This document shows positions 25,492-34,010 of a stretch of 64,000 nt of DNA, piece by piece; positions within the stretch are counted from its first letter, which is position 1; every line of letters begins with the position of its first letter. This DNA comes from Thermoplasmatota archaeon (GTDB lineage: Archaea; Thermoplasmatota; Thermoplasmata; UBA10834), in NCBI GenBank assembly GCA_018818785.1, contig JAHIRF010000008.1:124001-188000 (forward strand), written 5' to 3'. A model generated the notes under the pieces. The model worked only from the letters and a program-made list of their open reading frames with translations, was not told the DNA's origin and ran no database searches. Position numbers and translations under genes: made by a program.

Positions 25492-25992
25492 TTAATCCTT
25501 CTCTTCAGAAGGAGGCCAGGGCTCAATACCCAGCTCATCAGGTCCGCCTGCCCAAGGCACGCGCCCTTCCACCTTTATTGTGATCTCTTCACCAGTGTCG
25601 AGGTTGACTATCTTCCACGCCTCGAGCACTGTTATGTCATCCACTAGCTTCAGCACACCGGTGACGTTCACTCTGTCACCTACGCTGACGACGTCCTTCA
25701 CTGTCACTTCCTGGGTGGACCAGTACCACCATGGACCGAACTTCACGAGGACCTCCTCGCCGTCGTCAGTCTCTAGGATGAACGCGCCCTCTCGTTCCTC
25801 GCAGAGGTCGCAGCAATCGTCAACATCCGTTTCATTGTAGTTGTCACAGCAGACGAACTCTGTGACTGTTCCTTCGACCGAGATGAGTTCGCATGCACCG
25901 TCGGAATTTGTGAATGCGATCGTTGCGGGCACGGCTATGAGTGCGAAAACAGCTATTGCGACAACAGGTACCGTGTATTTTGAACCGAACAT
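25492..25992 (-). CDS. Secreted OB-fold-like protein with a cysteine cluster
   Basis: The 166-residue protein has an N-terminal hydrophobic segment (residues about 8-27) acting as signal peptide or anchor. The rest resembles an extracytoplasmic OB-fold: ISVEGTVTEF, then VSVGDRVNVTGVLK and ITVLEAWKIV strands, as in nucleic-acid- or cofactor-binding secreted OB proteins. An insertion after the first strand contains CC...CC..C within 20 residues, suitable for a metal site or disulfides. GGGGAGGAC precedes the start and a TATA box lies at 26044-26051. Function unknown. Confidence 0.65.
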   Translation of the reverse strand: MFGSKYTVPVVAIAVFALIAVPATIAFTNSDGACELISVEGTVTEFVCCDNYNETDVDDCCDLCEEREGAFILETDDGEEVLVKFGPWWYWSTQEVTVKDVVSVGDRVNVTGVLKLVDDITVLEAWKIVNLDTGEEITIKVEGRVPWAGGPDELGIEPWPPSEEKD

Positions 25993-26043
25993 TTTACTGT
26001 GGTCCTCCCCCTCGGTCTACGCATACCTGTTTTGCCAACATCG

Positions 26044-26051
26044 TATATAGT
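26044..26051 (-). promoter_or_regulatory. Promoter of the secreted OB-fold gene
   Basis: CTATATAC on the minus strand, preceded by AAAA, lies 52 bp before the start codon. The predicted leader of about 30 nt contains the strong ribosome-binding site GGGGAGGAC. Confidence 0.5.
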
Positions 26052-26110
26052 TTTATCTATTACTGACCCCCCCCTTAGAACAAATGTCAAAATTAGATGC
26101 CCGAAGTGGT

Positions 26111-28792
26111 CTAACATAACAATGTATTGCGCAATTTTGCGCATCCGTGTCCCATCGGGAGTAGCATCGTCTCTGCAGCCCTCAGCAACAGCTCCACATA
26201 CGCGCTAGCATCGTATTCTTCGTATCCTGTGAGCAGGATCTCCGCCCTAACCCTCTCTTCTAGATCCTTGCTCTTCGAGGCTGTAATGACGTATCCTATG
26301 CACTCACCTGGCTTCACATCGATACCCTCGTCGCTCAGCTGGGACAACGCCGCGACAGAGTCGTTCAGCTGTGTGTATCCGTCGAGCGGTTTGGATACCT
26401 TCTTCGTGAGTACCAACTTATTCATGGGGATTGTGCCCGATTTGATGTCATCGACATATCTTTCTATGACTTCCAATGCTGCTGGCACGAGCCTCTTCAA
26501 ACCATCTGCGTCGTCCGCTTGAGAGAAACGATCGAGGACATCTGTCTGCATGTCCCTCACGATTCCTGGTGTGTCCCTGCGTCTCAACTCTATGCCCCTC
26601 AGCTTCAACTTCCCGTTCTCGAACATGCCGTAGTACCTGTTCAGGACGCCGACGCCGTTCGTCTTGTCAGGCAGGAACACGATCCATTTGTAAACCCCTT
26701 CGGGTTCGAGCGGTATGCCTATGTGCCCGGAGGCATGCTCGCAGAACCTCTCAGGGTCCCCTGTGCCCTTGAGCCAAAGTGAGTCGACTATACCGTGGAG
26801 TATCTCGAACCCGTGGGCCTCGGCTATCTCGGATGCCTGGAGCAATATCTCCCTTCCGTAGGCGTTGATCGCCTCGTGACATTCTATTCGCCCGAACCTC
26901 GCGTTCTTGTATCCAGTATATCCGAAACAGTTGTGCGTGAGTATCCCGTTGGAGAGAGCGAACCCGTGCATCGGTCCATCCACCGAGAAACAGTAGACGT
27001 GTCGGCCAGATGTCTCGGTCCTACTGACGGAATCTATCCTTACCTCGGACAGATGACGGCCCCTCCTCGCCTCTGGGTCGTAGAGCGGGAGTATTCGCGG
27101 GACCAGGTCTCCCGCGGCCAGCGAGTCCGCACGTCGCACCTCCAGCACACTGCCATCGAAAATGTAACTGGGATGGTCAGGAGTCACCACGATACGGTCC
27201 CCATCGATAGTAAGCTCCACCATCTCCTCGGGCGCTTCGAATCTGAACGCGGTCACCGCTGATTTCATAGCGGGTTGCTGGTATCGGTCCAGGCCGAACA
27301 GGTTCAACGAACCTCTAACCCTGTGCTCGCCACACCCTCTTCCGGCCACCCTGTCGATGATGTCCCGTATCGCCTCGATCCCGAACCTGCCGTCGAGCTT
27401 GAACGGTATCTCCGTGGACCCGTCCAGGCAAGTCACAAGGAGCCATTTCAGTATGTCCACGCGCTCCTTGTAGTCTTTCGTGTCCCCTACGCCGTCCCTC
27501 ACCCGCCTCTTCAGCGTCGTCCTGCGGTCGACCACTGGTTTCAGGACCCTAGGTATCAGCCCATGTCTCCTGTCGCATATGCCATATCCAAGCACGGGCA
27601 CTCTCATGGATGGCTCGGGACAGCAGGAGCACATGATCGTCTCGGGCGAGATGTTGAACTTGGCCATGATGTTCGGATAGAGCGATGTGAAGTCCACTTC
27701 GAGCACATGGTCATGGACGCCGACTACTGGCTCGTAGATGAACCCGCCCCTATCCGCCAATATCAACTCCTGCGCAGTCTTGAACCCCTCTGGCAGGTTC
27801 TTCTTCCACAGCACTACGCATCCATCCTTGAGCGCCTGGTTCACTTCCATCGCGCTGATAGCGCTCCCGGGCGACAGACGCGCCAGCTCCTGGACAGGCA
27901 CCGAAGATATCCTCGAGAGGTCGATAAGTCCGTTCAACCCACTCTCGACATACATGAACGAGCTGGTCTTGTCTATGTGGATTCGCCCTCTGAGCTTGTA
28001 CGATGGTGGCTTGTACTTGATCTGGCCATATGTGAAGTACGACTTGCCTCTCCTATCCGTGTTTAGGTCGTCATCGTCCCGACCGAGGCGCAGGCGGTCC
28101 ATGCCAATCTGCTTGGCCTTGTTGTATAGGTAAGGTATGTCGAATATGTCTCCGAATTCTGTGCATATGATATCTGGATCGAGTCTGTCTAGGGTATCAA
28201 CGACCCCTTTCAGTACCCGTTCCTCGTCTCCGTCTATCGTGGTGTCGCCCACCCTCGCGGATACGAGCTTGTCGTCCATGGCCGGCATCCTGTTCTTCGC
28301 AGCCACGGACACATTCAGTTCCGCGCTTGTCAACGGTGGCTTCTCGTAATCTAAGGCGAAGCGGTCGTCGAGCATGGCCGGTTTCGGCTTCAACTCCATC
28401 AGCCCGAGCGGGAAGATATCCTTCTCATGGAAGAACCGCTGGCTGAAACGCAGGTCTACGTTGAACAAAGAGTATCTCTTGTATTTTCCGCGATTGTCTA
28501 TCGTGTGGGCGACGTCCTCTATCCTCGAGAACTTCCTTATGCCGATGCCGAGCACCTCGCGCGGCTCCTCGCCCAACCAGGTACTCTTCATCTCGCGCTC
28601 AACATTCGCTACAGCGTCCAATATCGGGAGCGCCTTCTCCAGCTCATCCATATCGTCTCTGGACGAGTGCGCGAATATCTTCGGCACGAACGAACGCTCG
28701 ACGATCTTGTGCGCTCCCTTCCTGGTCTTGATCCAGTAGACGATGGAGTTGTCCTTGTAATCGGGATATATGTCGAGCAGCCAGCCCCTCAT
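26111..28792 (-). CDS. B-family DNA polymerase (divergent, PolB2-like) interrupted by a mini-intein
   Basis: The 893-residue precursor gives a 726-residue polymerase after splicing. Motif A is EVDFTSLYPNI (365-375). Motif B is KWLLVT joined to CFGYTGYKN across the intein. Motif C reads HGIVDS (666-671), keeping the second catalytic Asp but lacking the first of the usual GDTDS. The exonuclease region keeps FDIPYLYNKA, but the DIE motif is replaced (LNVSVAAKN) and Exo III is not recognisable, so proofreading is probably lost. Its start overlaps the stop of a small protein gene, itself overlapping a RecA-like gene. A role in translesion synthesis or repair, rather than replication, is inferred. 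Confidence 0.88.
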   Translation of the reverse strand: MRGWLLDIYPDYKDNSIVYWIKTRKGAHKIVERSFVPKIFAHSSRDDMDELEKALPILDAVANVEREMKSTWLGEEPREVLGIGIRKFSRIEDVAHTIDNRGKYKRYSLFNVDLRFSQRFFHEKDIFPLGLMELKPKPAMLDDRFALDYEKPPLTSAELNVSVAAKNRMPAMDDKLVSARVGDTTIDGDEERVLKGVVDTLDRLDPDIICTEFGDIFDIPYLYNKAKQIGMDRLRLGRDDDDLNTDRRGKSYFTYGQIKYKPPSYKLRGRIHIDKTSSFMYVESGLNGLIDLSRISSVPVQELARLSPGSAISAMEVNQALKDGCVVLWKKNLPEGFKTAQELILADRGGFIYEPVVGVHDHVLEVDFTSLYPNIMAKFNISPETIMCSCCPEPSMRVPVLGYGICDRRHGLIPRVLKPVVDRRTTLKRRVRDGVGDTKDYKERVDILKWLLVTCLDGSTEIPFKLDGRFGIEAIRDIIDRVAGRGCGEHRVRGSLNLFGLDRYQQPAMKSAVTAFRFEAPEEMVELTIDGDRIVVTPDHPSYIFDGSVLEVRRADSLAAGDLVPRILPLYDPEARRGRHLSEVRIDSVSRTETSGRHVYCFSVDGPMHGFALSNGILTHNCFGYTGYKNARFGRIECHEAINAYGREILLQASEIAEAHGFEILHGIVDSLWLKGTGDPERFCEHASGHIGIPLEPEGVYKWIVFLPDKTNGVGVLNRYYGMFENGKLKLRGIELRRRDTPGIVRDMQTDVLDRFSQADDADGLKRLVPAALEVIERYVDDIKSGTIPMNKLVLTKKVSKPLDGYTQLNDSVAALSQLSDEGIDVKPGECIGYVITASKSKDLEERVRAEILLTGYEEYDASAYVELLLRAAETMLLPMGHGCAKLRNTLLC
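26930..27430 (-). other. Mini-intein (167 residues) in the DNA polymerase
   Basis: Precursor residues 455-621. Block A begins with Cys in CLDGSTEIPF. Block B is VTPDHPSY, with the TxxH pattern. Block F is HVYCFSVDGPMHGFAL. Block G ends NGILTHN, followed by Cys622 as the +1 nucleophile. There is no LAGLIDADG or HNH endonuclease between B and F, so this is a splicing-only mini-intein. It splits polymerase motif B immediately before the residue equivalent to Ser of the classical NSxYG. Confidence 0.92.
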
Positions 28793-29064
28793 CTATCGGA
28801 CTCACCGCTCCAAACACTCCCATCCTCTTCCGAGCATTCGTTCTTCTTCCTCAGGGCGAGCAACTCTTTCTCGTGTTCCAGGAGCATCGAGAGCAGAGCG
28901 GACTCCGTCGGGTCCATGCTTATCGCGTATGTCGCAGCAGAGGCGTGCATGCGGGCCCTGTTCATCAGCGAGTCGAAAGCCACCCTGTCATCCTTCCTCA
29001 GCGCCCTTCTGAAATCGTTCCATTGCCTGGCCATCGCCTCAAGTGCTAGGCGATATGTAGGCAC
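28789..29064 (-). CDS. Small conserved helical protein encoded between RecA-like and polymerase genes
   Basis: The 91-residue protein, from GTG 29064 after GGGGAGGAC, begins MPTYRLALEAMARQWNDFRR. It is almost entirely helical, with an acidic/Ser-rich tail. It overlaps the polymerase start by four bases (ATGA) and the 3' end of the RecA-like gene by 26 bases, so the three are translationally coupled. I know similar short proteins next to archaeal polymerase genes but no assigned function. An accessory or bridging subunit is inference. A GTG at 29088 is an alternative start. Confidence 0.7.
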   Translation of the reverse strand: MPTYRLALEAMARQWNDFRRALRKDDRVAFDSLMNRARMHASAATYAISMDPTESALLSMLLEHEKELLALRKKNECSEEDGSVWSGESDR

Positions 29065-29835
29065 CGTCCTCCCCGTCGTGATCACCACCGTACTCGTCTA
29101 ACGTGGACTGGTTCCACGGGACCGGATGGAATAGTGTGGACCTCCCCTCCTTTGGTAGATTGAAGACGGTCCCATCCTTCTTCTCTTTCATGTGGATGAC
29201 GCGATCAGCCTGGACGCGTATCAGCGCAGTCAGCCTGTTGTCCGTTCTACCATATCCCGCGGTGTGGTCCGTGACGAAAGATATGGTCTCATGCTCCTGG
29301 GTCATCCTCCTTATGTCGTCTACGCACCTCCTCAGTAACTGGTACGATTCCGCCCACTTCATGTCCTTGTCCTGGAAGAGGTCTGTGAGCGACGACACTA
29401 TTACCACAGCAGGAGTGCTCTCGATGATCTCCTGCTCGAGCTTTTCATCTATGAGCGTGACGAGTTGGTATGCCGTGAACGCCCGCGAGATGTTCACCCT
29501 GGAGAGCACATCCCTCTTGTCCATGCGCATCTTCTTGCACAGGGCGCTTATCGAGTACGGATCGACCGTGTTCCCGCCGTCGATCCACACGACCTCCTCG
29601 TCGAACTCATGCACCGCTTTGACGCATAGTAGATGAAGTAGGGTGGACGCGTAGCCCGTATCCCCCTCGAACAGTACCAATTCTGATGCCCTGAAGCCGC
29701 CTACGAGCCTGTCCAGGGGCGCGACCGATGTTCGGAGTACACGCTCGACATGCAGCGTTTCCTCTTCGAACTCGTGCGCTAATGGATGGACCTGAGCGTA
29801 GGCTGGCCTATGGTCGTGCGTGGTATCACCGGCAT
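29039..29835 (-). CDS. RecA-superfamily protein without Walker residues; apparent frameshift near the 5' end
   Basis: The RecA-like core includes LDRLVGG, GDTGYASTL in place of Walker A (no Lys), WIDGGN, SRAFTAYQL and VVIVSSLTD in place of Walker B (no acidic residue). ATP hydrolysis is therefore unlikely. In the core frame the first usable start is TTG 29680, yet similarity continues upstream (LRTSVAPLDRLVGGFRAS) to about 29783. A well-placed ATG at 29835 after GGAGGAT opens a frame that ends 18 codons later at 29779-29781. A one-base shift between 29783 and 29807 would join them: either a sequencing error or a broken N-terminus. It is comparable in design to bacterial ImuA. Confidence 0.68.
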
Positions 29836-30126
29836 GATTCTATCCTCCGCGCGGGAGTTAAAGCGATAGCCTGGGGAGGGCGGTGAAACTAGTCATGATA
29901 GATGCACGCACCCGCGTCATATCCCCCAATACCTTATGGGACGTCTCAAGCTCTTGACCGGCGGGTCTTCCGATGGGGCACAAATCGGGTCAGTGGTGCA
30001 TTGCGCCAGCATGATCGGGAATTTTGTCCCGATTGTAAACCATAAACCAATGTTTAAGTATCCATAGCATGCTCTTTAGCGATAGTCCAGCAGCTGAAAG
30101 GGACTGGCCCGGAAGAGTTGAGATAT
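29836..30126. promoter_or_regulatory. Divergent promoter region with palindrome (RecA-like/polymerase operon and coiled-coil ATPase)
   Basis: For the plus-strand gene TTTAAGTA at 30053-30060 is a TATA box; a perfect inverted repeat ATCGGGA-attttg-TCCCGAT at 30014-30033 lies 20 bp upstream of it, where an activator could sit. For the minus strand a weaker CTTTAACT lies near 29858-29865. The rest of the 290 bp shows no gene. Confidence 0.5.
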
Positions 30127-32979
30127 ATGGCGCCCAGATCGACTAAGAAGAAATCATCTGCGGCGACTGCGCCAAAGATCACTTCACGAGTCCGTGACAA
30201 GTATTCTAGTGATATCGAAGCCTCAGAGGCACCAAGGTCCAGGAAGGCAGCGATGCTCCAACTGAGGATGGGGCGGTTGGCACATGTCCTGGGCATAGCA
30301 TCCGGACTCGCTCTGGCCGTCACCGCGGTCCTCGCATATCTTCTGGAGAACTGGAGCTATCTCACGGACGCTCCCGAGTTCGTGACCGCGTTGAAATGGG
30401 TGGTCCCGCTCGTCGGAGGCCTGGCCGTTGCAATAGTCGCGATAGCGATGAAGTGGGAGCCGTACTTCGCGGACCGCACAGACCCGCATTTCATAATGAG
30501 CGCCGCATCGGTCGCGGTGCCCTCGGTTCTGATTGCCCTAGTGGCCCTAGACGAGGGCGGGTACATCGCCATTGGTCGGCCAGATTGGCTCTATTCCGTA
30601 TCGTTGCTCGGCATGAGCTTAACCTTGATCTCATTGGCGATGACCTGGGAAGGCACCAGTCGTCGCAAGATAATCAGCATAGCATCCGCGGTGTTCCCTC
30701 CAGTCCTTCTGATATTCCCCATGTTGTTCAGATTCACCCCGCTCGAGCTGGCCAGCATACTGCCCATGGCATACCTGGGCAGCGCGGTGTCGATCCAGTT
30801 GAGCGGTTCGATGCTCCACATAATCGCGAGCTCCACGAACGTCCAGGAGCGCGAGGTCCTGAAGGCGAGCGACGGGAAGCTCAAGATGATCATAGTGGAC
30901 GTCGAGAAGCGCAAGGAGGCGCTCGAGTACAGAGAGGACGCGCTACGTTCAAGGGAATCGGACCTGGAGGCCTACGAGAAGCGTCTGTCCGAGGAGCTGG
31001 CATCGATCGATGACGGAAAGCGGCAGATTGAGTCTATGGAAGCGGAGCTCCAGCAGCGCATCAATCAATCCAGACGAGCAGCCGAGGAGCTTGCGCGGAA
31101 GGATGTCGATAACGAGGGCAAGCTGGACACATTGCGCTTGATGCAGGCAGACATCGACGTGCAGAAGAATACGCTCGATAAATCGCTCAAATTGATATCG
31201 TCCAAAGAACAGAAGTTGGCGGCAAGGGAAGCAGAGGCCGAGAAGGTGCTCCTGGACGTACACGCTAAGGAGCGCGATGCCCGAGCGAAGTTCGGCGACG
31301 CCGGAGCTCAGGAGGCCGAGCTCGAGCTGTGGGCGAAGGAACTTGACGCGCTGAAAAGATCTCTCGCGGAAAGGGAGAAGCATCTGAGCATGAGGGAGAA
31401 CTCCCTCGACATGAAGAGCGTGGAACTCATCGCAGCGAAGGAACAGCTGGGCAAGGTCGCAGCAGAGAGGAACATAGTTAAGAGCATCGAGCAGCAGCTC
31501 CTGCTGAAGCAGGAATCTGTCGCCGAGAAAGAGATCTCTCTACGGGAGAAAGAGACCTCGCTCAGGATGGCCTCTGAGCGCGCACAAAGGCTGATAGAAC
31601 GCTCGGACAAACAGATGAACGAGCTAGTAGACAAGGAGAATACATTACTCAAGCGCGAGAAAGCCTTCGCAGACCGGGAAGCGGAGCTGAGGAACTCGAT
31701 GAGCAAGCTCAATACCCAGCTGGAGGAGATCGAGCGAGCGAAGGATTCCGCGGGCGAGAGGGAGAAGCAATACCTGTCACTTTCCGAGAACACCAGGACC
31801 AAGATCGCCAGCGTATCAGCAAAGGAGCAGGAGCTCAGCAGGAAGATGGCCGCCCTCGAGAGACGCGAGTCGAGCATCAAGGACCTGGAGCAACGGATCA
31901 GGGCCGAGCAGGAACAGATGAACTCGAAGTTGAGGACTCTGCTCGAGAGGGAGAAGGGTCTGAAGGCTGACGAAACGAAGATGACACTCAGGAGCGCAGA
32001 GCTGAAGGCCCGTGAGAGGGACATGCTCCGGTCGGTCGAGGATGTCGAGAGTGCGCGTGCCGAGATATCACCTGCAGATGATCATTCAAAAACGATAGAG
32101 CTGCGCGAGAGACGCCTTCGGGAGAAGGAGCACGAGATGAAGGCCCGGCTCTACCAGCGTGAGAAGGAGCTGGAGAACCGCGAGCACGCCCTTCAAGCGC
32201 ATCTGATGAAAGACCTGGACGAGAGCACGGAGGTACAGGAGGAGCAGAAGGAGGCGAAGGTCAAGACAGGCATAGAACGTCTGGACGATCTGCTGCTCGG
32301 TGGTATGCCGTTCGGGTCCAACATCCTGTTCGCAGGTCCGCCGTTCATAGGCAAGGAGACCGCCATGCTTCTGTTCATAGCCGAGGGACTGAAGAAAGGT
32401 GTGCCGGTCATGATCGTGACCACCTCCAAGCCGCCAGTCGAGATAGCCAAGGACATGGCTCCGATAATGCCCACATTCATGGAATTCGAGCAGCTGGGTC
32501 TTGTGAGATGGATCGACGCTACAGGTCTTCCGATAGATCCGAACAGCCGCAGGAGCAATGTCTTCAAGACGAAAGGTCAGGACGATTTCGATGGCATCCT
32601 GAAAGGTCTGGACGAATCCGTCAAACTGTCCATGTCCAGCGGGAAATCATACTTCAGGTTGGCGTATTTGTCGCTCTCTATGAGCATCACAGGCAAGGAT
32701 GATAAGCGGTCGTTCCAGTTCGTGCAGGAGTTGACCAGCAAGGTCCGTCAACATCAGGCAGTGGCCTCTTTCGCCGTGGAGAAAGGAATGCACACCGACC
32801 AGCAGCTAAACTCGATCCAGCATCAGATGACGGGCGCGGTCCACTTCAAGAGCGAGAAACAGAAGACTCTGTTGAGTATCGAGGGGATATGTGATGCCCA
32901 GACACGGGGCTGGATCGATTACAGGCACACGAACAAGGCAATCCTTATGGGAGCATTTTCACTCGAGAGGATAAGATAA
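30127..32979 (+). CDS. Membrane-anchored coiled-coil protein with C-terminal KaiC/RecA-like domain
   Basis: The 950-residue protein has three parts. Residues about 1-50 are basic and cytoplasmic, and about 50-230 hold five to six helices. About 240-700 form a long, highly charged coiled coil rich in repeated REKEL/EREK heptads. About 715-950 form a KaiC-like ATPase domain beginning GIERLDDLLLGGMPFGSN. Walker A is GPPFIGKET (737-745), with Glu where KaiC has Thr or Ser. The Walker B position (FRLAYLSLSMSI) lacks the acidic residue. The architecture suggests a membrane-tethered structural ATPase, for chromosome anchoring, signalling or motility. No described family was recognised. ATG 30127 is preferred to TTG 30118. 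Confidence 0.75.
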   Translation: MAPRSTKKKSSAATAPKITSRVRDKYSSDIEASEAPRSRKAAMLQLRMGRLAHVLGIASGLALAVTAVLAYLLENWSYLTDAPEFVTALKWVVPLVGGLAVAIVAIAMKWEPYFADRTDPHFIMSAASVAVPSVLIALVALDEGGYIAIGRPDWLYSVSLLGMSLTLISLAMTWEGTSRRKIISIASAVFPPVLLIFPMLFRFTPLELASILPMAYLGSAVSIQLSGSMLHIIASSTNVQEREVLKASDGKLKMIIVDVEKRKEALEYREDALRSRESDLEAYEKRLSEELASIDDGKRQIESMEAELQQRINQSRRAAEELARKDVDNEGKLDTLRLMQADIDVQKNTLDKSLKLISSKEQKLAAREAEAEKVLLDVHAKERDARAKFGDAGAQEAELELWAKELDALKRSLAEREKHLSMRENSLDMKSVELIAAKEQLGKVAAERNIVKSIEQQLLLKQESVAEKEISLREKETSLRMASERAQRLIERSDKQMNELVDKENTLLKREKAFADREAELRNSMSKLNTQLEEIERAKDSAGEREKQYLSLSENTRTKIASVSAKEQELSRKMAALERRESSIKDLEQRIRAEQEQMNSKLRTLLEREKGLKADETKMTLRSAELKARERDMLRSVEDVESARAEISPADDHSKTIELRERRLREKEHEMKARLYQREKELENREHALQAHLMKDLDESTEVQEEQKEAKVKTGIERLDDLLLGGMPFGSNILFAGPPFIGKETAMLLFIAEGLKKGVPVMIVTTSKPPVEIAKDMAPIMPTFMEFEQLGLVRWIDATGLPIDPNSRRSNVFKTKGQDDFDGILKGLDESVKLSMSSGKSYFRLAYLSLSMSITGKDDKRSFQFVQELTSKVRQHQAVASFAVEKGMHTDQQLNSIQHQMTGAVHFKSEKQKTLLSIEGICDAQTRGWIDYRHTNKAILMGAFSLERIR

Positions 32980-33024
32980 CTATATCCCCATGGGCCGGTC
33001 ACGTGATGCTAGCCGCCGGATACC

Positions 33025-34005
33025 ATGAGGATTGTGGGCACTTTGATATGTCTCGGAAACGGCATCTTGGTCGAAGTCGATGGCCGTCGGTATCGTCTGG
33101 ATCCACGGAGGACTACCGTTGATGATACGAATGTGATATCCCATGCGCATACCGATCACATACCGCGATCGTTCAAGACGCTGGATGTGACCTGCTCCGA
33201 GATAACGCGCGATTTCGCAAGTGAACGATGCCGAAAGGATCTGCGGGCCATCAAGGACGACCATGTGGAACTCGTGGACGCTGGTCACATACCTGGATCT
33301 ACGATGTGCCGCATCTCTGGGAGCAGGAGGGTCGTATATACCGGTGATTTCTGCGTGCGCTCCAAAACTCATACAGATGGCGCGAAGCCCTTGAGCTGCG
33401 AAGTGCTCGTTATGGAAGCGACATACGGTAAGCCTCGTTACAGGTTCCCGGATCATTCTGAAGTCGTGTCTGCCATGAAGGACTGGGTCTCTGAAGTCCT
33501 CCATTCGGGGTCGTCCGCGATATTGCTCTCATACCCTCTCGGGAAATCACAGGAACTCGCATCAATATTCCGCGAGTTCCCCATCTTCTTCCATCCCGCC
33601 ATAGCATCATACAATCGAATCCTGCGCACGCATGGTTTCGACATCCCGAGCGAACCGTTCGAAGACATCAAGGGCGGCTCACCGATAGTCTATGTCTCAT
33701 CTGGCCTCGGCAAGGATAGCAGCAGGGTGCAGACGATGCGCAAACGTGGAGCGAAGACCGCTGCATTCTCCGGATGGGCAGTCGATGGCATGTTCGGCGG
33801 TCGATCGTCCTATGTCGACCGCGCGTTTCCCCTATCGGATCACTGCGGCTACGACGAACTGCTGTGGTTCGTCAAGAGGTGCGCACCGGAGGTCGTGTAT
33901 ACGGTCCATGGGTTCGCAAGGGAGTTCGCAGGATCCATAAGAAGTGAGCTGGGCATCGATGCGCGTCCATTGATCGCCAATCAGAGGATGATCGACCAGT
34001 TCTGA
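33025..34005 (+). CDS. SNM1/DNA-ligase-associated-type metallo-beta-lactamase nuclease
   Basis: The 326-residue protein has the metal motif SHAHTDHIP (HxHxDH), then DAGHIPGST, VVYTGDFC and a C-terminal LSDHCGYDELL...VYTVHG. Together with MEATYGKPRYRFP and LSYPLGKSQE, these match the putative exonuclease family found with archaeal-type DNA ligases in bacteria and related to SNM1/Pso2 and beta-CASP nucleases. It probably processes DNA or RNA ends with two zinc ions. It follows the coiled-coil ATPase gene by 45 bp and is likely in its transcript, extending the repair-island picture. Confidence 0.82.
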   Translation: MRIVGTLICLGNGILVEVDGRRYRLDPRRTTVDDTNVISHAHTDHIPRSFKTLDVTCSEITRDFASERCRKDLRAIKDDHVELVDAGHIPGSTMCRISGSRRVVYTGDFCVRSKTHTDGAKPLSCEVLVMEATYGKPRYRFPDHSEVVSAMKDWVSEVLHSGSSAILLSYPLGKSQELASIFREFPIFFHPAIASYNRILRTHGFDIPSEPFEDIKGGSPIVYVSSGLGKDSSRVQTMRKRGAKTAAFSGWAVDGMFGGRSSYVDRAFPLSDHCGYDELLWFVKRCAPEVVYTVHGFAREFAGSIRSELGIDARPLIANQRMIDQF

Positions 34006-34010
34006 ATGGC

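Noticed and set aside
26930-27430. Homing endonuclease inside the polymerase intein
   Set aside because: Only about 55 residues lie between splicing blocks B and F, and no LAGLIDADG or HNH motif is present.
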